Virus record (IMG/VR): IMGVR_UViG_3300049595_000581
Location: 1-22,090 of that record
DNA from: a virus
DNA: 22,090 nucleotides
Strand: one strand, 5' to 3'
In this document: one piece after another, positions 1-6,296 of the stretch
Layout: each line of letters opens with the position of its first letter
How positions within the stretch are numbered: the stretch's first letter is position 1
The notes under the pieces: generated by a model
Databases searched by the model: none
What the model saw: the letters and a program-made list of their open reading frames with translations, nothing else
Told to the model about the DNA's origin: nothing
Made by a program: the position numbers and the translations under genes

Positions 1-118
1 AAATATTATCAGTTTCCTCGACAGCCTGCTGTCTAGGTTCCTCGCAACGCTCACGGACTTCCCCCAGACCGTGGGCGCTGCAAGGAGAACTAAAACCAAC
101 AAACGAAAGGGAAAGAAA

Positions 119-211
119 ATGCCAGCAAACAAAAAAGTAGCTAAGAAAGCAGTAACCAAAACCATCAAAACCAAGAAGGCCAAGAAGACAGTAAGCAAAA
201 AGAAGAAATAA
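119..211 (+). CDS. lysine-rich basic mini-protein (30 aa)
   Basis: A 30-residue ORF with 14 lysines and no acidic residue; the rest is mainly Ala, Val and Thr, with KKA and TKK patterns like the tails of histone-H1-like or AlgP-like nucleic-acid-binding proteins. The start ATG has a purine-rich AAAGG about 8 nt upstream. The stop lies 28 nt before a terminator-like hairpin, which fits a short independent transcript. Caution: the same frame stays open to the left window edge, so this could be the basic C-terminal tail of a longer protein whose start is outside the window. Non-specific DNA or RNA binding is inferred from charge only; no domain is recognisable. Confidence 0.5.
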   Translation: MPANKKVAKKAVTKTIKTKKAKKTVSKKKK

Positions 212-239
212 GATTCGTCGGCTCCCATCCGATGAGCGA

Positions 240-292
240 GGCCAGGACCAACACCATGCGTGTTCCTTTCAATGGTTCTGGCCTTTTCTTTT
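240..292 (+). terminator. rho-independent terminator-like hairpin
   Basis: GGCCAGGACC at 240-249 pairs with GGTTCTGGCC at 274-283: 10 bp with one G-U pair. A T-rich run, TTTTCTTTT, follows at 284-292. The 24-nt loop holds a smaller nested hairpin (AACAC/GTGTT around CATGC). It lies just after the lysine-rich mini-gene and before the zinc-ribbon gene, so it would end transcription of the former. Confidence 0.6.
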
Positions 293-331
293 CTTCGGGC
301 TATGCTGTCAGAAGGATGGGAGGGACGCGCC

Positions 332-469
332 GTGGTGTTTTTTTGCGAAACGTGCGAGATGACGAAGACACGCGACCAGGTGATTCGGAAGATTTACACT
401 TGGGTCTGCGCCGATTGCCGATCGATCCTCATGGTGGTGTCCAGTGAGCCAGACAGAAATCTCAACTAG
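332..469 (+). CDS. small four-cysteine zinc-ribbon protein
   Basis: A 45-residue protein with two CxxC pairs (C5/C8 and C26/C29, counting from GTG 332) separated by 17 residues, the spacing of a small zinc ribbon. Such phage mini-proteins often bind nucleic acid or a host protein, but nothing here identifies a partner. The GTG at 332 is preferred because a strong SD (GGGAGGG, 318-324) lies 7 nt upstream. In-frame ATGs at 302 and 260 would add 10 or 24 residues but have no SD, and the 260 start falls inside the terminator hairpin. The stop abuts the end of the convergent - strand operon at 470. Confidence 0.55.
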   Translation: MVFFCETCEMTKTRDQVIRKIYTWVCADCRSILMVVSSEPDRNLN

Positions 470-745
470 TCATTCCCACGGGAGCTTGAAGTCTTCGCTC
501 GGGAAGCTCATCGGCACGTTGAAGACGCTTTTCCTAACCTTGGTGATCTTCTTCGGAGCCATGATCTTTTTCTCCGATAATCTCTCTTGATCCATGAGAT
601 CGCCACACCAGCATCGCTTTTGCTTCACGACCCACATCCCAGAATCGTAGCCAGCCGACGTCCTACAGTATATCTTGCACTCAGCGTCCCGGAGCTGGTC
701 GAGACTGAAGCAGAGCGCGATCAGTGCCAGGATCCCAGCTCTCAC
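470..745 (-). CDS. small cysteine-rich exported protein, unknown function
   Basis: A 91-residue protein, third gene of the - strand operon. It starts with GTG, overlapping the stop of the HELIH gene by 4 nt (GTGA), which suggests coupled translation. The N-terminus has a basic residue and a short hydrophobic stretch (about residues 4-15) like a signal peptide. There is a Cys at position 12, but no proper lipobox, since Leu is at -1. Cysteines at 23, 27, 45 and 47 (CxxxC and CWC) flank a GYDSG segment and could form disulfides after export. The C-terminal half is Lys/Pro-rich with no recognised fold. A role at the cell envelope (lysis, exclusion) is only inference. Confidence 0.65.
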   Translation of the reverse strand: MRAGILALIALCFSLDQLRDAECKIYCRTSAGYDSGMWVVKQKRCWCGDLMDQERLSEKKIMAPKKITKVRKSVFNVPMSFPSEDFKLPWE

Positions 746-1065
746 TTCTTCGCGCCTCGGTCGCGATAGTAGGCTAGAAGCCGATCGGCGTCTTTAATCA
801 TGGTGCGACCGTACTTACCGAACAGCTCGGCGAACCACTCCTCGACCTGGTCATCGTCCAACTGAAGCTCATGAAACGAAAGCTCGTGCTGATAGGCGTG
901 AATCAGCTCGTGGAGGATCGTTTCCGAGTTCATGCTAGAGCGCCGAATGTGGATCTTCCGATCCTCGAGCATGGCGATCCCGTGAGTCTCTCCGAAGCGA
1001 GCGTTATGCACCTTATCGGAGCGGACGGTGATCTTCCATTTCTTATTCACTACTTTAACGATCAT
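742..1065 (-). CDS. HELIH zinc-metallopeptidase-like protein
   Basis: A 107-residue single-domain protein with the zincin signature HELIHAYQHE at residues 52-61. His52, His56 and Glu53 are the expected zinc ligands and catalytic base, and Glu76 or Glu80 in the following EEWFAELFG helix could be the third ligand. It looks like the minimal SprT/ImmA-type core rather than a complete known protease. The frame stays open upstream to 1344, but that part is antisense to the phosphoesterase. ATG 1065 is chosen because a GAGGAG SD stands 6 nt before it. It lies 16 nt after the phosphoesterase stop, in the same operon. The substrate is unknown; a repressor, a host protein and a virion maturation target are all possible. 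Confidence 0.75.
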   Translation of the reverse strand: MIVKVVNKKWKITVRSDKVHNARFGETHGIAMLEDRKIHIRRSSMNSETILHELIHAYQHELSFHELQLDDDQVEEWFAELFGKYGRTMIKDADRLLAYYRDRGAKK

Positions 1066-1081
1066 CTCAGTCTCCTCGGTG

Positions 1082-2032
1082 TTAGAAGCTAATGAAGCGT
1101 GGGCCGTATTCGTCGATGAGCCCGATCCCGGTCGTCCAGTTATGGATCCGCTGGGGCCTGTACGATAGGGCTTTGGAGTAGGGGTCGCCGATGAATCCTG
1201 CGTTAAGCTCCCAGAAGGTCTCTCCGTTATACGAGCGATAGTTAACGCCGCCCCTGTGAGAGTGACCGCAAACGACGTTACATTGGTTATAATCACGATG
1301 AGCGCCCAGTTTTGAATAGTGGCCGTGAGTGAACAAGATCCCATTTATGAATAGCTCCTCAGTCGGGTCGTGGATAGTGTGGACGGCGTTGAAGGTCATT
1401 CGCTGGCGCATCGCCTGCTCGATGAGATGCTCTCCCTCGGGGAACTTCTCGACGATTCGCTTTAGCACTCTGGCGTCATGGTTGCCCATAAGCTGGAAAC
1501 GCTTAGCGTTCGGAACTAGCTCGAGGAGCTTCTCCCAGAACTCGACCGCCATGCTGTGGGCCAGCTCATCCTCGGCCTTCGGCGTGTAGGTGTTCAGCGA
1601 TCGGGCGAACTTCGAGGCCGAATACTGGTCGGTCAGATCGCCGACTTGGACGATTACGTCCGGCTGTTCCTTGTAGGCGAAGGCGTACACCATCGAGAGC
1701 GCGTTCTGGTTCACGAATGGTAGGTGCATATCACCGATGACCAAGATCTTCTCGGCATGGTTCAGCCTGACCACGTTCCGCATCTCCTTCGACTGGATCA
1801 CCTCGCGGATCTTCTCGGGATCGTCGATCGGTGGGAAGGGATCCTTTTTCTTTGGCTCCTCCTTCTCCTCAGTCCATAGGCCAGCCGCTCGAAGAGCGTT
1901 GTCCCATGTCCCGAAGAGCAAGCTGACCGGGATCCGTGGAAAGATCGCTTGAAAGTCCGAGATCATCGGGACGCGATCGAGTTCGTGGGCCAGTTCCTTC
2001 AGCTTTACGACAACGTAGTGCTTCTGATCCAT
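1082..2032 (-). CDS. calcineurin-like metallophosphoesterase with N-terminal HNH-associated repeat
   Basis: A 316-residue protein and first gene of the - strand operon. Residues 10-52 resemble the short homing-endonuclease-associated repeat (Pfam HNH_repeat), with an LKELAHELDR start and a FGTWDNALRAAGL end. This suggests a DNA-binding helix pair. Residues 95-285 carry the dinuclear-metal phosphoesterase motifs in order: GDMHLP (D101, H103), GDLTDQ (D132), GNHD (N184, H185), HGH (236-238) and GHSH (256-259). It probably hydrolyses phosphodiester or phosphomonoester bonds, on DNA, RNA or nucleotides. Start at ATG 2032, with GGGGGA in front. An upstream in-frame ATG at 2062 lacks an SD. The catalytic set looks complete. 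Confidence 0.88.
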   Translation of the reverse strand: MDQKHYVVVKLKELAHELDRVPMISDFQAIFPRIPVSLLFGTWDNALRAAGLWTEEKEEPKKKDPFPPIDDPEKIREVIQSKEMRNVVRLNHAEKILVIGDMHLPFVNQNALSMVYAFAYKEQPDVIVQVGDLTDQYSASKFARSLNTYTPKAEDELAHSMAVEFWEKLLELVPNAKRFQLMGNHDARVLKRIVEKFPEGEHLIEQAMRQRMTFNAVHTIHDPTEELFINGILFTHGHYSKLGAHRDYNQCNVVCGHSHRGGVNYRSYNGETFWELNAGFIGDPYSKALSYRPQRIHNWTTGIGLIDEYGPRFISF

Positions 2033-2086
2033 GTTGTTCCCCCACCGATAGGGTGAAGGCATCAGGTAGGAAAAAAAAGCCTAGCC

Positions 2087-2170
2087 TCATGGCGCAGAGC
2101 GGTAACGGCTTCGAGTTCCATTCCCGACGCTCATGGTCTAATCATGGATTAAGGGCCTCGGTGGGGCCTC
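2087..2170. promoter_or_regulatory. phased direct repeats in the divergent intergenic region
   Basis: TCATGG occurs at 2087-2092, 2131-2136 and 2142-2147, offsets of 44 and 11 bp, i.e. whole helical turns. GGGCCTC occurs at 2153-2159 and 2164-2170, again 11 bp apart. A small inverted repeat TAATC-ATG-GATTA spans 2139-2151. These lie between the divergently read phosphoesterase (start 2032) and the ParB-methyltransferase (start 2197), where an operator would be expected. I see no convincing -35/-10 pair on either strand; TCTAAT at 2137 is only a weak -10-like match. The regulator is unknown. Confidence 0.3.
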
Positions 2171-2190
2171 CTGGACTCATCCAGTGGAGG
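2167..2190 (+). promoter_or_regulatory. hairpin sequestering the SD of the ParB-methyltransferase
   Basis: CCTCCTGGA (2167-2175) can pair with TCCA plus GGAGG (2180-2183 and 2186-2190): 9 bp with a 2-nt bulge (GT) and the loop CTCA. The GGAGG side is exactly the Shine-Dalgarno sequence for ATG 2197, so the folded form would hide the ribosome site. The pairing is directly visible; the regulatory role is inferred. Confidence 0.4.
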
Positions 2191-2196
2191 GACAGA

Positions 2197-3468
2197 ATGG
2201 AAGCAACGATTCATTGCAAGTACGACACGCTGGCCGATCCGCGCACTCTTCGCGATCACCACAAGAACCGGAACAAACACTCAGACGAGCAGATCGAGCG
2301 CCTGGCGAAGCTCTACGGCTATCACGGGGTCAGACATCCGATCATCGTCTCGAGCCTCTCTGGATGCATCGTTGCAGGCCATGGCCGGAAGCTAGCCGCC
2401 ATCAAGGCAGGGATTCCAGAGATGCCTGTCGTGTTCCAGAGCTTTGCCGATGAGCAGGCCGAATACGCTTTCATTCAAGCCGACAACGCCATAGCGCTGT
2501 GGGCTGACCTTGATCTCGCTGGGATCAATGCAGACCTTGGAGACCTCGGGCCGGACTTCGATCTCGACATGCTGGGGATCGAGGACTTCACGCTCGACAT
2601 CGCTGAGAAGCTCGAGCCAGGATGCGACGAAGACGACGTGCCAGAGGCAAGGCCAGAGCCGAAGGTGGTTCGTGGCGAGGTTTACATCCTAGGTAATCAT
2701 CGCCTGATGTGCGGAGACTCGACTGCGATCACTGATGTACAGCGGTTGATGGACGGTCGAAAAGCTGATTTTGTATTTTCAAGTCCTCCATACAACGGAA
2801 ATACCTCGATAGGTTTTGCAGGTTCTGGACTTAAGAATACGACGCTCTATAGGCAAAACGAAACAGATGCTAAAAGCAGTGAAGAATATCTTCAATTCAA
2901 TCGAGATATATTTGCTTCAATTATCGCGATTGGATCGGAAGATTTAACGGTATGCTACAACATCAACTACAACAAAAACAGTCCATCGGAGTATATTGAC
3001 ATTGTATCTGACGCAAAGAAGGTCATTCCACTTCGCGAAACTGTAGCCTGGGAAAAGGCAATGGCGATATCTTTAGCCGGACATAACTTCACTAGAATAT
3101 TTGAATTTGTGTTCATCTTTTCGGTTAATTCCATTCGCATGAATAAGAATCATAATGATTGTATTAAAAACCTCTGGAAGATTTCGAACGCAAAAGCGAA
3201 CACAGATATACATAAAGCGTGTTTTCCGGTCGAGCTTCCAGAGTATGGTATAAATCTTATGTCAAAGCCAGGATCGAACGTATTTGAGCCATTCGGTGGA
3301 TCAGGCACTACCTTGATCGCTTGCGAGAAAACCGCCAGATCCTGCTTTATGATGGAACTCGATCCGATCTACTGCGGAGTGATCCTCGACCGATGGCAGA
3401 AGTTCACGGGCAAGAAAGCGCATCGGGAAGACGGTGTCTCCTGGGATGAGATCAAGGGGGCTGAGTAA
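2197..3468 (+). CDS. ParB/sulfiredoxin-like domain fused to DNA methyltransferase (N4/N6-type)
   Basis: A 423-residue fusion. Residues 5-100 are a ParB-like nuclease/DNA-binding domain with the GHGR box at 61-64. Residues about 160-405 are an amino-methyltransferase of beta-type order: catalytic SPPY (196-199) first, AdoMet-binding PFGGSGTT (365-372) near the end, then ELDP. SPPY is commoner in N4-cytosine enzymes, so the modified base is uncertain. ATG 2197 follows a GGAGGG SD. Upstream in-frame ATGs (e.g. 2090) have no SD. The central part, about 2757-3280, is AT-rich (33% G+C in a hand count of 2881-2940, against 60% in 2521-2580), which suggests a swapped specificity region. It probably protects phage DNA from host restriction. 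The stop overlaps the next start by 1 nt (TAATG). Confidence 0.9.
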   Translation: MEATIHCKYDTLADPRTLRDHHKNRNKHSDEQIERLAKLYGYHGVRHPIIVSSLSGCIVAGHGRKLAAIKAGIPEMPVVFQSFADEQAEYAFIQADNAIALWADLDLAGINADLGDLGPDFDLDMLGIEDFTLDIAEKLEPGCDEDDVPEARPEPKVVRGEVYILGNHRLMCGDSTAITDVQRLMDGRKADFVFSSPPYNGNTSIGFAGSGLKNTTLYRQNETDAKSSEEYLQFNRDIFASIIAIGSEDLTVCYNINYNKNSPSEYIDIVSDAKKVIPLRETVAWEKAMAISLAGHNFTRIFEFVFIFSVNSIRMNKNHNDCIKNLWKISNAKANTDIHKACFPVELPEYGINLMSKPGSNVFEPFGGSGTTLIACEKTARSCFMMELDPIYCGVILDRWQKFTGKKAHREDGVSWDEIKGAE

Positions 3469-3788
3469 TGGCACGGCCTGAGATCGAGATCGACGAGAAG
3501 CTGGTGTACAAGCTGGCTAGCATCGGGTGCAAGGTGAGCGAGATCGCCGACTTCGTGGGATGCTCGACTGATACGCTCGAGCGCCGTTTTGCGGGAGAAA
3601 TTAAAAAAGGCAAGGCCGAACTGAGAATGTCGCTCAGACGCTGGCAACTCGAGGCGGCTCGGAAGGGCAACGCATCGCTATTGATCTGGCTTGGTAAGCA
3701 GATGCTAGACCAGAAGGATACGATCGAGATCGACGGCGACTCTGGGATCAAGCTGACCATGAATTACGAACGCAAGAAAAAGGCATGA
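3468..3788 (+). CDS. terS: small terminase subunit-like helix-turn-helix protein
   Basis: A 106-residue basic protein. Residues 10-50 form a helix-turn-helix (KVSEIADFVGCSTDTLERR). A helical segment with RRWQLEAARKGNASLLIWLGKQML follows in two adjoining pieces, the typical ending of a group of phage small terminases. It would bind the packaging start site on the genome and load the large subunit. It lies two genes before the large terminase, with a methyltransferase between. It starts on the stop of the ParB-methyltransferase (TAATG) and ends 1 nt before the next ATG. Some homologs are annotated only as HTH DNA-binding proteins. Confidence 0.75.
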   Translation: MARPEIEIDEKLVYKLASIGCKVSEIADFVGCSTDTLERRFAGEIKKGKAELRMSLRRWQLEAARKGNASLLIWLGKQMLDQKDTIEIDGDSGIKLTMNYERKKKA

Positions 3789-3789
3789 C

Positions 3790-4947
3790 ATGAAGTTCGA
3801 ACTGTTAAACGGCGACTGTCTGGAAGTATTGAAAACACTCGAATCGAACTCGGTGGACTCTTTGGTTACCGATCCACCGGCTGGGATTTCGTTCATGGGC
3901 AAGGAATGGGACTCGGACAAAGGTGGGCGAGACGGATGGATCAAGTGGATGGCTGAAGTCATGACCGAGTGCAAGCGCGTGATGAAGCCCGGGGCGCATG
4001 GTCTAGTGTGGGCCATTCCAAGGACTAGCCATTGGACCGCAACGGCGCTTGAGGATGCAGGATTTGAAATTCGCGATGTGGTAACGCATTTATTCGGCCA
4101 GGGCTTTCCAAAGTCTTTGAACATTGAAAAAGCCGGAGCAGGAAGTAAATGGTCCGGGTGGGGAACGGCTCTCAAGCCTGCGTCTGAACACTGGATCCTT
4201 GTCCGTAAGCCGTGCGAGGAGAAGACCGTGGCGGCCAATGTCCAGAGGTGGGGAACTGGTGGGATCAACATTGATGAGAGTAGGATTGCAACCGACGAAC
4301 TAAGGGGTAAGGTTTACAATAATTCAAACACAGGCTGGAAATGTTCTAGTGCTCCATCAATTCAATATGGGAGCGAAAATGGACGCTTTCCTGCCAACCT
4401 AGTACTATCCCACTCGGAACATTGCACCGATAACCAGTGCGATATCGAGTGCGCGATCAAGGCGCTTGATGGGCAGAGTGGAATTCTTAAAACTGGAAAC
4501 GGACCAACAAAAAGAAGCGGCCTAGGATTTCACGGAGCAGAAGGAAACATTAACAAAGAACCAAGGCCATCCAACCAAGGATGCGCATCTCGTTTCTTTT
4601 ACTGCGCTAAGATCAGCACAAGCGAGCGCAACGCAGGGCTTGAAGATATGCCAGATAAAGTTTCAAACATTGGAGACGAACGACCTTCTGGAAATATGAA
4701 TCAAAGAATACACGGAAAAGATAAGCGTAATGATGTTATTGCAAAAAACAACCATCCTACAGTTAAGCCTCAAAAGCTCATGAGCTATTTCGTCCGAATG
4801 ATAACCCCACCGGGCGGCGTCGTGTTGGATCCATTCATGGGAAGCGGATCGACCGGAATGGCTGCCAGGGCCACTGGATTCGGATTCATTGGCATCGAGC
4901 GAGATCCTGGATACTTCGAGATCGCCCAGAAAAGAATCAATGGATGA
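3790..4947 (+). CDS. site-specific DNA methyltransferase with DPPA catalytic motif
   Basis: A 385-residue protein. Near the N-terminus is motif IV, TDPPAG (27-32), followed by FMGKEWD. HPTVKP (322-327) and DPFMGSGSTG (347-356, AdoMet binding) are near the C-terminus, again beta-type order. The aromatic residue of DPPY/F/W is replaced by Ala31. I recall related phage sequences with DPPAGI, so this may be a subfamily trait rather than a mutation, but activity is unproven. A Cys/His cluster (H208, H211, C212, C217, C221) sits mid-protein. About 4300-4760 is AT-rich (33% G+C in a hand count of 4681-4740), like the middle of the first methyltransferase. The stop overlaps the large terminase start by 8 nt. 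Confidence 0.85.
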   Translation: MKFELLNGDCLEVLKTLESNSVDSLVTDPPAGISFMGKEWDSDKGGRDGWIKWMAEVMTECKRVMKPGAHGLVWAIPRTSHWTATALEDAGFEIRDVVTHLFGQGFPKSLNIEKAGAGSKWSGWGTALKPASEHWILVRKPCEEKTVAANVQRWGTGGINIDESRIATDELRGKVYNNSNTGWKCSSAPSIQYGSENGRFPANLVLSHSEHCTDNQCDIECAIKALDGQSGILKTGNGPTKRSGLGFHGAEGNINKEPRPSNQGCASRFFYCAKISTSERNAGLEDMPDKVSNIGDERPSGNMNQRIHGKDKRNDVIAKNNHPTVKPQKLMSYFVRMITPPGGVVLDPFMGSGSTGMAARATGFGFIGIERDPGYFEIAQKRING

Positions 4948-6295
4948 ACAATACTCCAAGCCATACTTCAGCGACTTCAATCCGCGAGTTATTCCGTATC
5001 AGTCTGATGTCGTCGATTTTCTTGATGACTGGGATTTCGGACGAGGTACGCCTGAGATTCTCCTTTCTGGCAGTTATGGATCCGCAAAGTCTATCCTTAT
5101 GGCTCATTTGGCCGTCCGTCATTGTGTCGAGAATCCTGGAGCAAGAGTCTGCCTAGCGCGTAAGGCGTTGCCGGATCTGAAGGACACGATCTTCAAGGAG
5201 ATCCTAGAGCACATCGCGGAAGACTTCGTCGAAGGTAAACATTACAGGGTGAACCATTCGATCGCTAAGGTTACATGGTGGAACGGATCCGAGATCATCT
5301 CGAGAAGTTGGTCGGATAAGAAATACAAGAAGGCCAGGTCGCTTAAGCTGTCCATGGTGGTCTTCGAAGAGCTCACCGAGAACAACGAGGATGACAAGGC
5401 CGCGTTCGATACGCTGAAGGCCAGGCTTCGCCGGATCCCAGAGGTGAAGGAGAACATCCTGATTGCCGCCACGAACCCAGACGGGCCAGGCCATTGGGTG
5501 TATAAATACTTCTTCGACAGCGAATCCAAGACTCGAAAGGTGTTCAAGTCGGTAACGACCGATAACCCGTTTCTGGATCCGGTGTACATCGAGCAACTGA
5601 AGCAGGACTTGGCTCCTCGAGAGGCCCAGAGGTACATCTATGGCGAGTGGGTCGAGATCGACCAGGATCGGATCTACTCGGCCTATGACGCCGATAAGAA
5701 CTACCTGAACACCGCCTACCAGGTAAGGCCCCATCTCCCGATCGTGCTCGCGTTCGACTTCAACATCGGCCACGGGAAGCCCATGTCATCGGCGGCTGGC
5801 CAGTGGGACGGGAAGGCCTGGCACTGGTTCGACGAGGTGGTGATCCAGGGAGCTCGGACTCAGGACGCTATCGACGCATGGATCGAGAAGGGAATCCTGA
5901 CGCACCGGGCGAAGATACTGGTGAGGGGCGACGCCTCTGGGCAGGCACGGGACACGCGCTCCATCGTGTCGGATTATGACATCATCAGGAAAACGCTGGC
6001 CAACTCAGGAGCTACCTTCGAGATGCAGGTCCCTCGGGAGAATCCTCCGGTGAGGAAGCGCCACAATATCGTGAACGCCTATTGCCAGAACGAGGCAGGC
6101 GAAAGACGCTTGTTCGTTTACAAAACGGCTCCCGTGACGCACGATGGGCTAAGGCTGACAGCTTTGAAAAAGTCCGGCGATTACATCGAAGACGATTCAA
6201 AGCCTTACCAGCACATCACGACCGCAATCGGCTATGCGGTAGTGTACGAGCACAACGCGCTCGGGACCGTAATGGTCGGAAGCTCAAGGAGATAA
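4940..6295 (+). CDS. terL: terminase large subunit
   Basis: A 451-residue packaging motor. The ATPase domain has Walker A SGSYGSAKS (43-51, Lys50), Walker B-like MVVFEE (139-144) and the TNP coupling motif (178-180). The nuclease domain has acidic residues in LAFDFN (Asp273) and RGDASG (Asp331). The usual third acid region reads HITTAIGYAV, without an obvious Asp at the common place. It cuts concatemers and pumps DNA into the prohead through the portal. ATG 4940 lies inside the end of the methyltransferase gene (8-nt overlap); the longer reading to 4889 runs further into that gene. The SD is weak, so coupling to the upstream gene is likely. Confidence 0.95.
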   Translation: MDEQYSKPYFSDFNPRVIPYQSDVVDFLDDWDFGRGTPEILLSGSYGSAKSILMAHLAVRHCVENPGARVCLARKALPDLKDTIFKEILEHIAEDFVEGKHYRVNHSIAKVTWWNGSEIISRSWSDKKYKKARSLKLSMVVFEELTENNEDDKAAFDTLKARLRRIPEVKENILIAATNPDGPGHWVYKYFFDSESKTRKVFKSVTTDNPFLDPVYIEQLKQDLAPREAQRYIYGEWVEIDQDRIYSAYDADKNYLNTAYQVRPHLPIVLAFDFNIGHGKPMSSAAGQWDGKAWHWFDEVVIQGARTQDAIDAWIEKGILTHRAKILVRGDASGQARDTRSIVSDYDIIRKTLANSGATFEMQVPRENPPVRKRHNIVNAYCQNEAGERRLFVYKTAPVTHDGLRLTALKKSGDYIEDDSKPYQHITTAIGYAVVYEHNALGTVMVGSSRR

Positions 6296-6296
6296 A

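Noticed and set aside
1-118. Possible tRNA or other structured RNA at the left edge
   Set aside because: A small GACAG-CCTG-CTGTC hairpin is visible, but no cloverleaf, T-loop or anticodon arm can be built.
232-447. 71-codon + strand ORF overlapping the zinc-ribbon gene
   Set aside because: No SD, Arg/Gly-rich shadow text; the alternative frame has the strong SD and two CxxC pairs.
1066-1344. N-terminal extension of the HELIH protein
   Set aside because: It lies antiparallel-frame within the phosphoesterase gene and has Ser/Thr/Pro-rich text; the ATG at 1065 has a proper SD in the 16-nt intergenic gap.
2060-2090. Possible terminator around the A8/T8 run
   Set aside because: No stable GC-rich hairpin stands next to the run on either strand (AGCCTAGCCT is a direct, not inverted, repeat).
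1936-2196. N-terminal extension of the ParB-methyltransferase
   Set aside because: No SD at the upstream ATGs, it overlaps the start of the divergent gene, and the ParB domain begins right after ATG 2197.
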